Shown in pieces: positions 52,427 through 61,358 of a DNA stretch of 64,000 nt. Under the pieces are notes generated by a model. The model had not been told where the DNA came from and did not search any database. It saw only the letters and a list, made by a program, of their open reading frames with translations. Numbering within the stretch: the first letter of the stretch is position 1; every line of letters starts with the position of its first letter. Source of the stretch: JBNLBS01 sp050303415 (GTDB lineage Bacteria > Pseudomonadota > Gammaproteobacteria > Methylococcales > Methylomonadaceae); the NCBI GenBank assembly GCA_050303415.1, contig JBNLBS010000017.1:26994-90993 (forward strand). The letters run 5' to 3'. The position numbers and the translations under genes were made by a program.

Positions 52427-52774
52427 ATGAGTTTCTTTATTTCTGATGCAGCGGCTGCAGCGGCACCAGCAGCAACACAACCCGGGCTGGAAGGGATGTT
52501 ATTCCCAATCGGTATTTTGGTGTTTTTCTATATTTTTTTCTTGCGCCCACAATCCAAACGCAATAAAGAGCAAAAACAAATGATTGCAGCATTATCCAAA
52601 AATGCAGAAGTCGTCACCCAAGGCGGTATTTTGGGTAAGGTTGTTGATTTGGATGAAAACTTCGTCAAAATTGAAGTCAGTGACAATTCCTATATTCAGG
52701 TTCAACGTCATGCCATTTCAAGCATGATGCCTAAAGGAACCTATAAAGCGCTCAACAAGAAGCCTAAAGTTTAA
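52427..52774 (+). CDS. yajC: Sec translocon accessory protein YajC
   Basis: A 115-residue inner-membrane protein with an Ala-rich N-terminus, one helix (about 24-43; GILVFFYIFFLRPQSKRNKEQK, of which FFYIFFLRPQSKRNKE is the signature) and a cytoplasmic SH3-like tail (VVTQGGILGKVVDL and VQRHAISSMMPKGT). The ATG at 52427 has GAGGATTACC just before it. It joins SecDF and YidC and lies between tgt and secD. Confidence 0.96.
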   Translation: MSFFISDAAAAAAPAATQPGLEGMLFPIGILVFFYIFFLRPQSKRNKEQKQMIAALSKNAEVVTQGGILGKVVDLDENFVKIEVSDNSYIQVQRHAISSMMPKGTYKALNKKPKV

Positions 52775-52853
52775 GGCAGCATAATTATAATAGTGCCTCA
52801 CTGAATAGTTGTTCTGTTCAGCCAAGACGCAGATTTATTGTTGGAAGATTACA

Positions 52854-54701
52854 ATGCAAAATCGTTTCCCCATTTGGAAGAACTTTTTAATCTTGATTGC
52901 TTTAGTGATTGGGATTGTTTACGCGTTGCCGAATTTATTTGGTGATGATCCTTCGGTGCAATTGTCGTCAACAACGACAACAAAACTGGAGCAAGCTCAG
53001 GCCGATGAAGTCGAGCAGGTAATTAAACAAGCAGGTCTGTCTACCAAGGCGGTTGAGTTTACTAACGGTCAGGTATTGATTCGTTTTAATGATACTGACA
53101 CCCAGTTAAAAGCGGCAGACTTGTTAAGGGAAAAAATGGGGAGCAAAGCCACCGTTGCTTTGAATCTTGCACCCGCAACACCGGACTGGTTAAGTGCTTT
53201 AGGTGCCGGGCCGATGTATTTGGGGCTTGATTTACGTGGCGGTGTACATTTTCTTTTGGAAGTGGATATGCAGGCTGCTTTAACTCAGGCACAAGAGCGT
53301 TATTTCGGCGATATTCGTACCTCTTTACGTAGCGCCAAGATTCGTTATAAGTCTGTCAAAAGAGAAGGTGAGGCGATCAATGTAGTGTTGAAATCGGCTG
53401 ATGACAAACAAGCGGCTTCTACTTTATTAAGAGACGAATTTCGTCAATTGATACTTAAGGAAGTTGATGGCGCCAATGAGGTCAGTCTGTCCATTTCCGA
53501 AAACGAGAAGAAAGAGATTAAAAAATTTGCGCTGGCTCAAAACATGACCACATTGCGTAATCGTGTCAATGAGCTAGGGGTTGCCGAGCCCGTGATTCAG
53601 CAGCAGGGCGACCAGCGCATTGTCGTGCAATTACCGGGGGTACAGGATACCACCCGAGCCAAGGAAATTTTAGGTACGACAGCAACCTTGGAGTATCGAC
53701 TGGTTGATGTCGAGCATGATGTGTTGCAAGCGGTAAAAGGCCGTGCGCCCTTCGGTAGTCGCTTATATTATGAGAAAAACGGTAATCCGATCCTGTTAAA
53801 AAGGCAGATTATTGTAACTGGTGATCAGATTGTGGATGCTTCATCCGGCCTGGATCAAAATGGCTCTGCTGCTGTATTTATTACCCTGAACGGCGTCGGT
53901 GCCAAGAAAATGGGTAAGATGACGCAAAAGAACATTGGCAAGCCTATGGCGGTGGTGTTTATTGAATACAAATCCAAAACACGCATAGTCAATGGCGAAA
54001 AGGTGCGCAGTAAAGAGAAACAGGAAAAAGTCATCAGTGTGGCGACTATTCGCGATACTTTCAGTAAACGTTTTCAAACCACCGGTCTTGATAGTACAGA
54101 AGAAGCCAGGAATCTGGCCTTATTGTTAAGAGCGGGTGCGTTGGCAGCACCGGTGGATATTGTTGAAGAGCGTACAGTCGGTCCAAGTCTGGGTCAGGAT
54201 AATATTGATAAAGGCATGATGTCTGTCATTGTCGGCCTGATTCTGGTATTGGCTTTTATGGCGGTGTACTACAAAGTGTTTGGTCTGGTCGCCAATGTTG
54301 CGCTGGCATTTAACCTGGTTATCATTATTGCCATTTTATCTTTATTGCAAGCTACTTTAACCTTACCCGGTATTGCCGGTATTGTCTTGACAGTGGGTAT
54401 GGCGGTTGATGCCAACGTATTGATTTTTGAAAGAATCCGGGAGGAAATTCGTAACGCCAACTCGCCGCAGGCCAGTATTTATATTGGTTACGAAAAAGCT
54501 TTTGCTACGATCTTTGATGCTAATGTCACTACTTTACTGGTGGCTTTGGTGCTGTTCGGTTTTGGTACCGGGCCGGTTAAGGGTTTTGCCGTGACCTTGT
54601 CGATTGGTATTTTAACATCCATGTTTACCGCAATCTTGGGGACCAGGATGCTGATCAATTGGATATATGGTGGTAAACGGGTTGAAAAGTTGTCAATTTA
54701 G
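52854..54701 (+). CDS. secD: protein translocase subunit SecD
   Basis: A 615-residue SecD with a first helix at about 7-25, a large periplasmic part (P1) and five further helices at the end. Signatures are YLGLDLRGGVHFLLEVD (near residue 123), LGTTATLEYRLVD and, in the membrane domain, VGMAVDANVLIFERIREE, where the aspartate takes part in proton flow. It uses the proton motive force to complete protein export. I chose ATG 52854; the frame extends 15 codons upstream without a ribosome site. secF follows after 46 bases. Confidence 0.97.
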   Translation: MQNRFPIWKNFLILIALVIGIVYALPNLFGDDPSVQLSSTTTTKLEQAQADEVEQVIKQAGLSTKAVEFTNGQVLIRFNDTDTQLKAADLLREKMGSKATVALNLAPATPDWLSALGAGPMYLGLDLRGGVHFLLEVDMQAALTQAQERYFGDIRTSLRSAKIRYKSVKREGEAINVVLKSADDKQAASTLLRDEFRQLILKEVDGANEVSLSISENEKKEIKKFALAQNMTTLRNRVNELGVAEPVIQQQGDQRIVVQLPGVQDTTRAKEILGTTATLEYRLVDVEHDVLQAVKGRAPFGSRLYYEKNGNPILLKRQIIVTGDQIVDASSGLDQNGSAAVFITLNGVGAKKMGKMTQKNIGKPMAVVFIEYKSKTRIVNGEKVRSKEKQEKVISVATIRDTFSKRFQTTGLDSTEEARNLALLLRAGALAAPVDIVEERTVGPSLGQDNIDKGMMSVIVGLILVLAFMAVYYKVFGLVANVALAFNLVIIIAILSLLQATLTLPGIAGIVLTVGMAVDANVLIFERIREEIRNANSPQASIYIGYEKAFATIFDANVTTLLVALVLFGFGTGPVKGFAVTLSIGILTSMFTAILGTRMLINWIYGGKRVEKLSI

Positions 54702-54747
54702 GCGCTGTTTCAGTTGATTTGAATCTATTTATTACGAAGAATAAGAT

Positions 54748-55674
54748 ATGTTTAAACAAAATATAGATTTTTTAGGTAAGCGAAAACTGGCGTTGATCTT
54801 TTCCGGCCTGTTACTAATTATTTCAATTGCTTCATTGGCGGTAAAAGGTTTGCAGTTGGGTATTGATTTTACCGGCGGAACATTGGTCGAAGTGGGTTTT
54901 GAAAAAACCGCTGACTTGTCGGTATTGAGAGCTTCATTAACCGAATCCGGTTTTGATGATGCGACTGTGCAGAATTTTGGTACCACCAAAGATGTTTTAA
55001 TCAGGTTAAAACCGAAAGCTGATTTAAGTAGTGCGGAGTTGAGTACCAAAGTTTTGGAGGCAATTACAGCGGGCACTCAAGATAAAGTGGATTTGCGACG
55101 GGTGGAATTTGTCGGTCCGCAAGTCGGTGATGAATTAGCCGAAGATGGCGGTATGGCGATGCTTTATTCTGTGTTCGGTATTCTGCTTTATGTCGCCTGG
55201 CGCTTTGAATATAAATTCTCTCTGGGTTCGGTGTCGGCACTGATTCATGATGTGATTATCACCTTGGGCTTTTTCTCTCTGCTGGGTATGGAATTTGACC
55301 TGACGGTATTGGCTGCGGTTTTAGCGGTGATTGGGTATTCATTAAACGATACCATTGTCGTTTATGACCGTATTCGTGAAAACTTTAGAAAATTAAGGGA
55401 AGGCAGCTCGCAGGAGATAATGAATGTATCGCTGAATCAGACCTTGAGCCGTACCTTAATGACTTCATTAACCACTATTTTGGTTTTGATTGCGTTGGCA
55501 TTTTTGGGCGGTGAAATCATCCATAATTTTTCGATTGCCTTGTTGGTCGGGGTGATCATCGGTACGTATTCATCCATTTATGTGGCCAGCCCGGTAGTAT
55601 TGGCTTTGGGTATCACACAAGATGACTTGATGGTGCCAGTTAAAGAAGGGCTGGACATAGACGAGTTGCCTTAG
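54748..55674 (+). CDS. secF: protein translocase subunit SecF
   Basis: A 308-residue SecF with six helices. Signatures are FLGKRKLALIFSGLLLI at the N-terminus, LGIDFTGGTLVEVGF, LRRVEFVGPQVGDELAEDG, and AVIGYSLNDTIVVYDRIRENF, whose aspartates match SecD. It forms a complex with SecD and YajC beside SecYEG. It ends the tgt-secF unit; a 261-base gap with no supported gene separates it from ndk. Confidence 0.97.
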   Translation: MFKQNIDFLGKRKLALIFSGLLLIISIASLAVKGLQLGIDFTGGTLVEVGFEKTADLSVLRASLTESGFDDATVQNFGTTKDVLIRLKPKADLSSAELSTKVLEAITAGTQDKVDLRRVEFVGPQVGDELAEDGGMAMLYSVFGILLYVAWRFEYKFSLGSVSALIHDVIITLGFFSLLGMEFDLTVLAAVLAVIGYSLNDTIVVYDRIRENFRKLREGSSQEIMNVSLNQTLSRTLMTSLTTILVLIALAFLGGEIIHNFSIALLVGVIIGTYSSIYVASPVVLALGITQDDLMVPVKEGLDIDELP

Positions 55675-55935
55675 AACTTTCCCCGTTTGTTCTTGTCATT
55701 TAGTTGCGAAATGCATCGACGAATAGAAACGGGAGTTGTTATAAAATTTTTTTTTCGCGCTGAAAATCAACGAGAAAAGGGCCGGATAAAAGGATGTGCC
55801 GGATGATTCAATGTTGAAAGGCATTGAAAAAGGGTTAAGGGGGACTTATCTCCTTAGTCCATGTTGCAAAAAAGTCGAAGGATCGTTTTTTGTGGATAAA
55901 ACAAGTTAATTAATCAAACTGGAGTATAAAGAAAG

Positions 55936-56367
55936 ATGGCAATCGAGCGCACTTTTTCAATAGTGAAACCTGATGCAGTCGCTAAAAATGTTATTGGCGA
56001 AATTTACAGTCGTTTTGAAAAAAACGGTTTAAGAATTATCGCTGCTAAGATGATGCACTTAACCAAAGAACAGGCGGAAGGTTTTTATGCAGTGCATAAA
56101 GAACGTCCTTTTTTTAATGATCTGGTCTCTTTTATGATTTCCGGTCCTGTTATGATGCAGGTCTTGGAAGGTGAAAATGCAATTCTAAAGCATCGTGAAG
56201 TGATGGGTGCAACTAACCCTGCTGAAGCTGAAGCCGGTACTATCCGGGCTGATTTTGCCAGCAGCATAGACGAAAATGCTGTACACGGTTCTGATGCGGC
56301 TGAAACTGCTAAAGAAGAAATCGCATTCTTTTTCTCTGAAGATGAACTCTGCGAACGTACCCGCTAA
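55936..56367 (+). CDS. ndk: nucleoside diphosphate kinase
   Basis: A 143-residue kinase that balances nucleoside triphosphates. It starts MAIERTFSIVKPDAVAKNV; the active-site histidine is in NAVHGSDAAETA (H117 by count), with metal- and base-contact residues in RPFFNDLVSFM and MGATNPAEAEAGTIR. GGAG lies upstream of the ATG. Its end overlaps the rlmN start by 26 bases, so the two are co-translated. Confidence 0.97.
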   Translation: MAIERTFSIVKPDAVAKNVIGEIYSRFEKNGLRIIAAKMMHLTKEQAEGFYAVHKERPFFNDLVSFMISGPVMMQVLEGENAILKHREVMGATNPAEAEAGTIRADFASSIDENAVHGSDAAETAKEEIAFFFSEDELCERTR

Positions 56368-57454
56368 GCCGGCAAGTATAAACTTACTTGATTTTGACAG
56401 AAAAGGTCTTCAGGCCTTTTTTGTCGAGATAGGCGAAAAACCATTTAGGGCGACACAGCTACTTAAATGGATTTATCAGGAAGATATTACTGACTTCGAC
56501 CTGATGACCAACCTAAGTAAGCCTTTGCGCGCCTATTTAAAAGAGCATTGTATTATCCGGGCACCGGAAATAGTGCTGGAGCAAAAAGCCAGTGATGGTA
56601 CGCGTAAATGGGTATTGCAAACGGATTGTGGTAACCGGATAGAAACTGTTTTTATTCCAGAGGATAATCGCGGCACTTTATGTGTATCATCACAAATCGG
56701 CTGTGCTCTTGCGTGTACGTTTTGTTCCACAGCACAGCAGGGGTTTAACCGGAATCTGGCGGCTGCTGAAATTATTGGTCAGTTATACGCTGCACAAAAG
56801 CAGTTGGGTGAGCAGGCTAAGATCACCAATGTGGTGATGATGGGAATGGGAGAGCCGTTGCTTAATTTTGATAATGTGGTGGCGGCAATGAATCTGATGA
56901 TGGATGATTTTGCCTATGGTTTGTCCAAACGACGAGTCACTATCAGCACCTCCGGTATCGTTCCGGCCATGTACCGTTTAACAGAAGTTTGCGATGTCAG
57001 TCTGGCGGTATCACTACATGCAGTCAATGACCAGTTAAGAGACGAGCTGGTTCCGATTAATCAGAAGTATCCATTAAAAGAATTAATGGCGGCATGCAAA
57101 GAAAATGTCAAGTTGGCGCCGCGCAGAAAAATTACTTTTGAATACGTGATGCTGGATGGTGTGAATGATTCCGTTCAGGATGCCAAGGCAATGGTTAAAT
57201 TGCTTAAGGATGTGCCATCAAAAATTAATTTAATACCTTTTAACCCTTTTCCTAATTCCAATTATCAGTGTTCAAGTAAACAGGCCATCGAACGATTCAG
57301 GGCGGTATTGCATCAGGCTGGAATGGTGTCTACCGTGCGTAAGACTCGGGGTGAAGATATTGATGCCGCCTGTGGACAATTAGTCGGCAAGGTTAAGGAT
57401 AAAAGTCGTCGGCATTTAAAACTTCAAACGGTAAATTCCAATCATGCTGCTTAA
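56342..57454 (+). CDS. rlmN: 23S rRNA/tRNA A2503/A37 methyltransferase RlmN
   Basis: A 370-residue radical SAM enzyme that adds C2 methyl to adenosine in 23S rRNA and some tRNAs. The cluster motif is CALACTFC; MGMGEPLLN is the GGE-like loop, and VRKTRGEDIDAACGQL holds the C-terminal methyl-carrying cysteine. A second needed cysteine is early in the fold, as in RlmN generally. The start at 56342 (MNSANVPAKP) lies within the ndk gene; the open frame upstream is only an ndk shadow. pilW follows with an 11-base overlap. Confidence 0.96.
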   Translation: MNSANVPAKPASINLLDFDRKGLQAFFVEIGEKPFRATQLLKWIYQEDITDFDLMTNLSKPLRAYLKEHCIIRAPEIVLEQKASDGTRKWVLQTDCGNRIETVFIPEDNRGTLCVSSQIGCALACTFCSTAQQGFNRNLAAAEIIGQLYAAQKQLGEQAKITNVVMMGMGEPLLNFDNVVAAMNLMMDDFAYGLSKRRVTISTSGIVPAMYRLTEVCDVSLAVSLHAVNDQLRDELVPINQKYPLKELMAACKENVKLAPRRKITFEYVMLDGVNDSVQDAKAMVKLLKDVPSKINLIPFNPFPNSNYQCSSKQAIERFRAVLHQAGMVSTVRKTRGEDIDAACGQLVGKVKDKSRRHLKLQTVNSNHAA

Positions 57455-58205
57455 ACAAATATGTAAGTTTTTCTTATGCTGTAGTCTGCTTTTTTTATTG
57501 TTATCGGGCTGTACTTCTTCCAATAAAAAACAAGTTTCTGATGAAGAGTCAGCAGCAATTTATTTGCAATTGGGTGTCCGGTATTTATCGTTAAACAAGC
57601 TGGATATTGCCAAACAAAACCTTGAGAAGGCTCTGGATTATGATTCGCATAATGTCGAGGCTCATAATTCAATGGCTTTTTTGTACCAGAAGCTAAACAT
57701 GTTTGATGATGCTGTTGAGCATTTTGAAGAAGCACTTAGTTTGGCGCCGGATAATATCGGCGTGCAGAATAACTATGGCCATTTTCTTTGCGAACGCGGA
57801 AAATTCACCGAGGGTTTGTTCTACTTACAAAAAGCGATCGCTAATCCGATGAATGACCGCATGTGGCAGGCTTTGTCTAATATAGGCTTTTGCCAGCTTC
57901 AGCAAGGCAACCGTGGCAAAGCTGAAATCAGCTTTAGAACAGCGTTAAGCAATAAGTCTGATTATGTACCGGCACTGGCAGCAATGCAGAAGATCAGCTA
58001 TAAGAAAGGCGATTACTGGGCAGCAAAAGCTTTTTTGGAGCGTTATTTAAGTAGTGGTCAACAAACGGCGGAAACCTTGTGGTATGCGCTACAGACTGAG
58101 CGCGCATTGGGGCATGAAAAAATGGTCAACGAATATCGCAGGCAGCTGTTTACCGACTTCCCCATGTCATCAGAAGCCAAACAAATTAGAAAACATTTAC
58201 AGTAA
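57444..58205 (+). CDS. pilW: type IV pilus biogenesis lipoprotein PilW/PilF
   Basis: A 253-residue TPR lipoprotein. The lipobox LLSGC gives the lipidated C23. About six TPR units follow (for instance YLQLGVRYLSLNKLDIAKQN, then NVEAHNSMAFLYQKLNMFD and NNYGHFLCERGKFTEG). It helps the PilQ secretin assemble in the outer membrane. It lies in the order rlmN-pilW-hisS as in other Gammaproteobacteria, though rodZ and ispG, often between pilW and hisS, are absent here. It starts inside the rlmN end. Confidence 0.93.
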   Translation: MLLKQICKFFLCCSLLFLLLSGCTSSNKKQVSDEESAAIYLQLGVRYLSLNKLDIAKQNLEKALDYDSHNVEAHNSMAFLYQKLNMFDDAVEHFEEALSLAPDNIGVQNNYGHFLCERGKFTEGLFYLQKAIANPMNDRMWQALSNIGFCQLQQGNRGKAEISFRTALSNKSDYVPALAAMQKISYKKGDYWAAKAFLERYLSSGQQTAETLWYALQTERALGHEKMVNEYRRQLFTDFPMSSEAKQIRKHLQ

Positions 58206-58222
58206 AAGGCTGTACAAAATTC

Positions 58223-59497
58223 ATGGCTAAAAAAATTCAAGCGATTCGTGGTATGCACGATATCTTGCCCGAACAAACACCTTATTGGCAATTTGTCGAG
58301 CAAGTGATTAGAGACGTTTTAGGCGCTTATGGCTACAGTGAAATCAGATTTCCAATTGTGGAAACTACTGAACTGTTTAAGCGTTCAATCGGAGAAGTGA
58401 CCGATATTGTTGAAAAGGAAATGTACACCTTTGATGATCGCAATGGTGATTCATTAACCTTGCGCCCGGAAGGCACGGCCGGCTGTTTACGCGCCTGCCT
58501 TGAACATGGTTTGCTGCATAATCAGGTGCATAGATTATGGTACTGGGGCCCAATGTTCAGGCATGAACGCCCACAAAAAGGCCGTTATCGTCAGTTCTAT
58601 CAGCTGGGTGTTGAAACCTATGGAATGGCTGGGCCGGATATTGATGCCGAAGTAATAGTGTTAACTGATCGCCTGTGGAAAAAACTGGATATCAGGGACA
58701 AGGTTCAGTTACAACTAAATTCATTAGGAACAACGGAAGAGCGTTTAGCTTATAGAAGCAAACTGGTTGAATACTTTAATGCGCATTTGGATCAGTTGGA
58801 TGAAGATAGCCTGCGTCGGTTAAAAACAAACCCGTTGCGTATTCTGGATAGTAAGAACCGGGATATGAAGCAGGTGATAGAAAATGCACCGGCGCTAATG
58901 GATCATTTGGGCGAAGACAGTCTGAAGCACTTTCAGCAATTAACCGATATGCTGGATGATTTGGGCGTGCGCTACGAACTAAACACCCGATTGGTCAGAG
59001 GCCTGGATTATTATGGCAAAACCGTTTTTGAATGGGTAACTGATGAACTGGGATCTCAGGGAACAGTTTGTGCGGGTGGGCGCTATGACAGTCTGATTGC
59101 GCAACTTGGCGGTAAGGAAAATTATGCCGTCGGTTTTGCCATGGGTATGGAGCGTTTGCTGGCTTTATTGGAAACTGCAGGGCATATTCAGCCCGAACCC
59201 GTTGTTGACGTTTATATGATTCGTGTTGGCGAGCAAGCGGAAAAAGCCGGTTTCAGCTTTGCCGAAAAGTTACGGGATGAGGTGCCAATGCTTAAATTAC
59301 AGCTTAACTGTGGCGGTGGCAGCTTTAAAAGTCAGTTCAAAAAAGCGGATAAGAGTGGTGCACAATTTGCCGTTATTATTGGTGAAGACGAAGCCGGGCG
59401 AGATGAGGTGAGTGTGAAGTTTCTGCGAGTGGAACAAGATCAACAGAATATGTCTCAGGCTGAGGCTATTGAGTTTTTTAAAAGTCGTTTTAAATAA
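58223..59497 (+). CDS. hisS: histidyl-tRNA synthetase
   Basis: A 424-residue class II synthetase. It begins KIQAIRGMHDILPEQ; motif 2 is FRHERPQKGRYRQFYQ (near residue 113), the histidine-specific segments are LVRGLDYYGKTVFEWV and the AGGRYDSL loop, and motif 3 is AVGFAMGMERLLAL. The C-terminal anticodon-binding domain spans about 330-424. It starts 17 bases after pilW. The following yfgM and bamB reflect the usual order. Confidence 0.97.
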   Translation: MAKKIQAIRGMHDILPEQTPYWQFVEQVIRDVLGAYGYSEIRFPIVETTELFKRSIGEVTDIVEKEMYTFDDRNGDSLTLRPEGTAGCLRACLEHGLLHNQVHRLWYWGPMFRHERPQKGRYRQFYQLGVETYGMAGPDIDAEVIVLTDRLWKKLDIRDKVQLQLNSLGTTEERLAYRSKLVEYFNAHLDQLDEDSLRRLKTNPLRILDSKNRDMKQVIENAPALMDHLGEDSLKHFQQLTDMLDDLGVRYELNTRLVRGLDYYGKTVFEWVTDELGSQGTVCAGGRYDSLIAQLGGKENYAVGFAMGMERLLALLETAGHIQPEPVVDVYMIRVGEQAEKAGFSFAEKLRDEVPMLKLQLNCGGGSFKSQFKKADKSGAQFAVIIGEDEAGRDEVSVKFLRVEQDQQNMSQAEAIEFFKSRFK

Positions 59498-59515
59498 AAA
59501 TAAAAGAGTAGGCAG

Positions 59516-60163
59516 ATGGAAATTTACGATACAGAAGAAGAACAAATTGCAGCCTTAAAACGTTGGTGGGCTGATAACGGCAAGTCAACCATCACCGGTA
59601 TTGTGCTGGGTATCACTTGTATAATTGCCTGGAACTTCTGGCAGAGTTATAAAACTGAGCAGGGTCATGGCGCTTCGACTATGTATGAAGAATTGCTGGG
59701 TGCTGTTAATGGTGATAAATTGGAGAGCGCGGAAAAACTGGCTGAAACGTTACAGCAAAAATATGCTTCTACCGCGTATGCGCAATATGCAGCTTTAATG
59801 CGGGCAAAGATAAAGGTAAAAGCGGGAGATATCGATGCAGCAAAAGCGATTTTGTCCCAATTGGCAAAAGAGGCTAATAGTGAGATCAGTCATGTTGCAA
59901 CCATCAGGCTGGTCCGTTTAATGCTGGCAACCGGCGAATATGAGCTAGGTTTACAAAAGATTGCCGAAGTCGATCAATCTACCGCGCAAGACTTTTCCGG
60001 TAGTTATGATGAATTGACGGGTGATTTATATGTGGCTTTGGATCGGATTGCGGAAGCTCGCACAGCCTATCAAAAAGCATTGAGAAGTGGTCATGTTTCA
60101 CCATTGCTACAGTTTAAGATAGATGATTTAACTTCAGCTGAAATAGAAGAAAGCCAAAACTAA
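59516..60163 (+). CDS. yfgM: YfgM-like ancillary SecYEG factor
   Basis: A 215-residue inner-membrane protein with a short cytoplasmic N-terminus (YDTEEEQIAALKRWWADNGK is the family start), one helix at about 22-43 and a periplasmic TPR-like domain (about 60-205). YfgM joins the SecYEG translocon and passes clients to chaperones. GTAGGCAG precedes the ATG. The gene ends at the base where bamB begins, so translation is coupled. Confidence 0.92.
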   Translation: MEIYDTEEEQIAALKRWWADNGKSTITGIVLGITCIIAWNFWQSYKTEQGHGASTMYEELLGAVNGDKLESAEKLAETLQQKYASTAYAQYAALMRAKIKVKAGDIDAAKAILSQLAKEANSEISHVATIRLVRLMLATGEYELGLQKIAEVDQSTAQDFSGSYDELTGDLYVALDRIAEARTAYQKALRSGHVSPLLQFKIDDLTSAEIEESQN

Positions 60164-61356
60164 TGCATTTATTGCTTGTCGTATTAATCAGTATTGTTTT
60201 AACCGGTTGCGCGGGTATAAAGCCCGTCAATGATCTGGCGCAAAAGGTATCCAGCTATTTTTTAGGCGGGGTTGATAATACTGAGCCCCCTAAAAAATTA
60301 ACTGAATATGAATCGGAGCTGGAGATTGAAGTACTCTGGAAGGAATCAGTTGGTGTGGGTGCGGATGAACATTCGCTCAAGCTGGTTCCCGCAATCAGCT
60401 ACGGCAAAATACTGGCTGCCGATCGAGAAGGCCTGTTGCAGGCAAGGGATATCAATACCGGCGAATTAAGCTGGGAAGTGGAAACGCAATTCAACTTTTC
60501 CGGAGGCCCGGGGCTGGGGAACAATACTGTTATTCTAGGTACCAGTAATGCAGAAGTTCTTGCATTTAACCTGGATAACGGGGGCCAGCTTTGGAAAGCA
60601 ACAGTATCCAGTGAAGTGCTTTCAATTCCGGTTGTGGCGGAAGGTATAGTCGTTATTAGAACCATTGATGGCCGTGTGATTGCGCTCAATGAAGAAAATG
60701 GTGAAACGCTGTGGAGTTATGAGCTAAATGTTCCGGCCTTAAGTATCCGGGGGACGGGTTCAGCCATTGTTGTTGAAGGTAATGTGGTTAGCGGATTTGC
60801 CAATGGCAAGATGATTGCATTGCGTTTAACCGATGGCAAACATGCCTGGGAAAGTACAGTGACTATACCAACCGGGACTTCAGAAGTGGAACGTTTGGTT
60901 GACTTGGATGTCGATCCGGTTGAAACCGATGGTGTGATTTATGTGGCCAGTTATCAGGGCGGTGTCAGTGCCATAGTAGAAATCGACGGTGATGTAATTT
61001 GGCGAAACAAGGATATTTCATCCTATTCCGGGCTCAGCTACGATTGGGGCTATTTATATTTAAGTGATGCGGAAAGCGATATCTGGAAATTGGATCAGCG
61101 TAATGGACGTTCATTATGGAAGCAGGATGAACTGCATCAAAGAAGACTGAATGCTCCGCTCAGTTATGAAGAATATGTGGTAGTGGGTGATTTTGAAGGT
61201 TATCTGCATTGGTTGTCGGCCAGTGATGGTCATTTAATGGCCAGAGAGCGGATAACACGGTCGGCAATTAATGCTCAGGCTATTGCGATCAATGATATTG
61301 TTTATGTATACGCACAAGACGGCACTCTTGCCGCATTAAAGGCTCAGGCTAAATAA
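60163..61356 (+). CDS. bamB: outer-membrane assembly lipoprotein BamB
   Basis: A 397-residue lipoprotein and eight-bladed WD-like propeller. The lipobox is LTGC (C16). Propeller blades repeat the pattern of NTGELSWEVET, NGGQLWKATV, NGETLWSYEL and DGKHAWEST, ending DGTLAALKAQ. BamB serves the BAM machine that inserts outer-membrane barrels, such as the TonB receptors and the barrel at 19043 in this window. It overlaps yfgM by one base and precedes der by two, as in most Gammaproteobacteria. Confidence 0.95.
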   Translation: MHLLLVVLISIVLTGCAGIKPVNDLAQKVSSYFLGGVDNTEPPKKLTEYESELEIEVLWKESVGVGADEHSLKLVPAISYGKILAADREGLLQARDINTGELSWEVETQFNFSGGPGLGNNTVILGTSNAEVLAFNLDNGGQLWKATVSSEVLSIPVVAEGIVVIRTIDGRVIALNEENGETLWSYELNVPALSIRGTGSAIVVEGNVVSGFANGKMIALRLTDGKHAWESTVTIPTGTSEVERLVDLDVDPVETDGVIYVASYQGGVSAIVEIDGDVIWRNKDISSYSGLSYDWGYLYLSDAESDIWKLDQRNGRSLWKQDELHQRRLNAPLSYEEYVVVGDFEGYLHWLSASDGHLMARERITRSAINAQAIAINDIVYVYAQDGTLAALKAQAK

Positions 61357-61358
61357 AA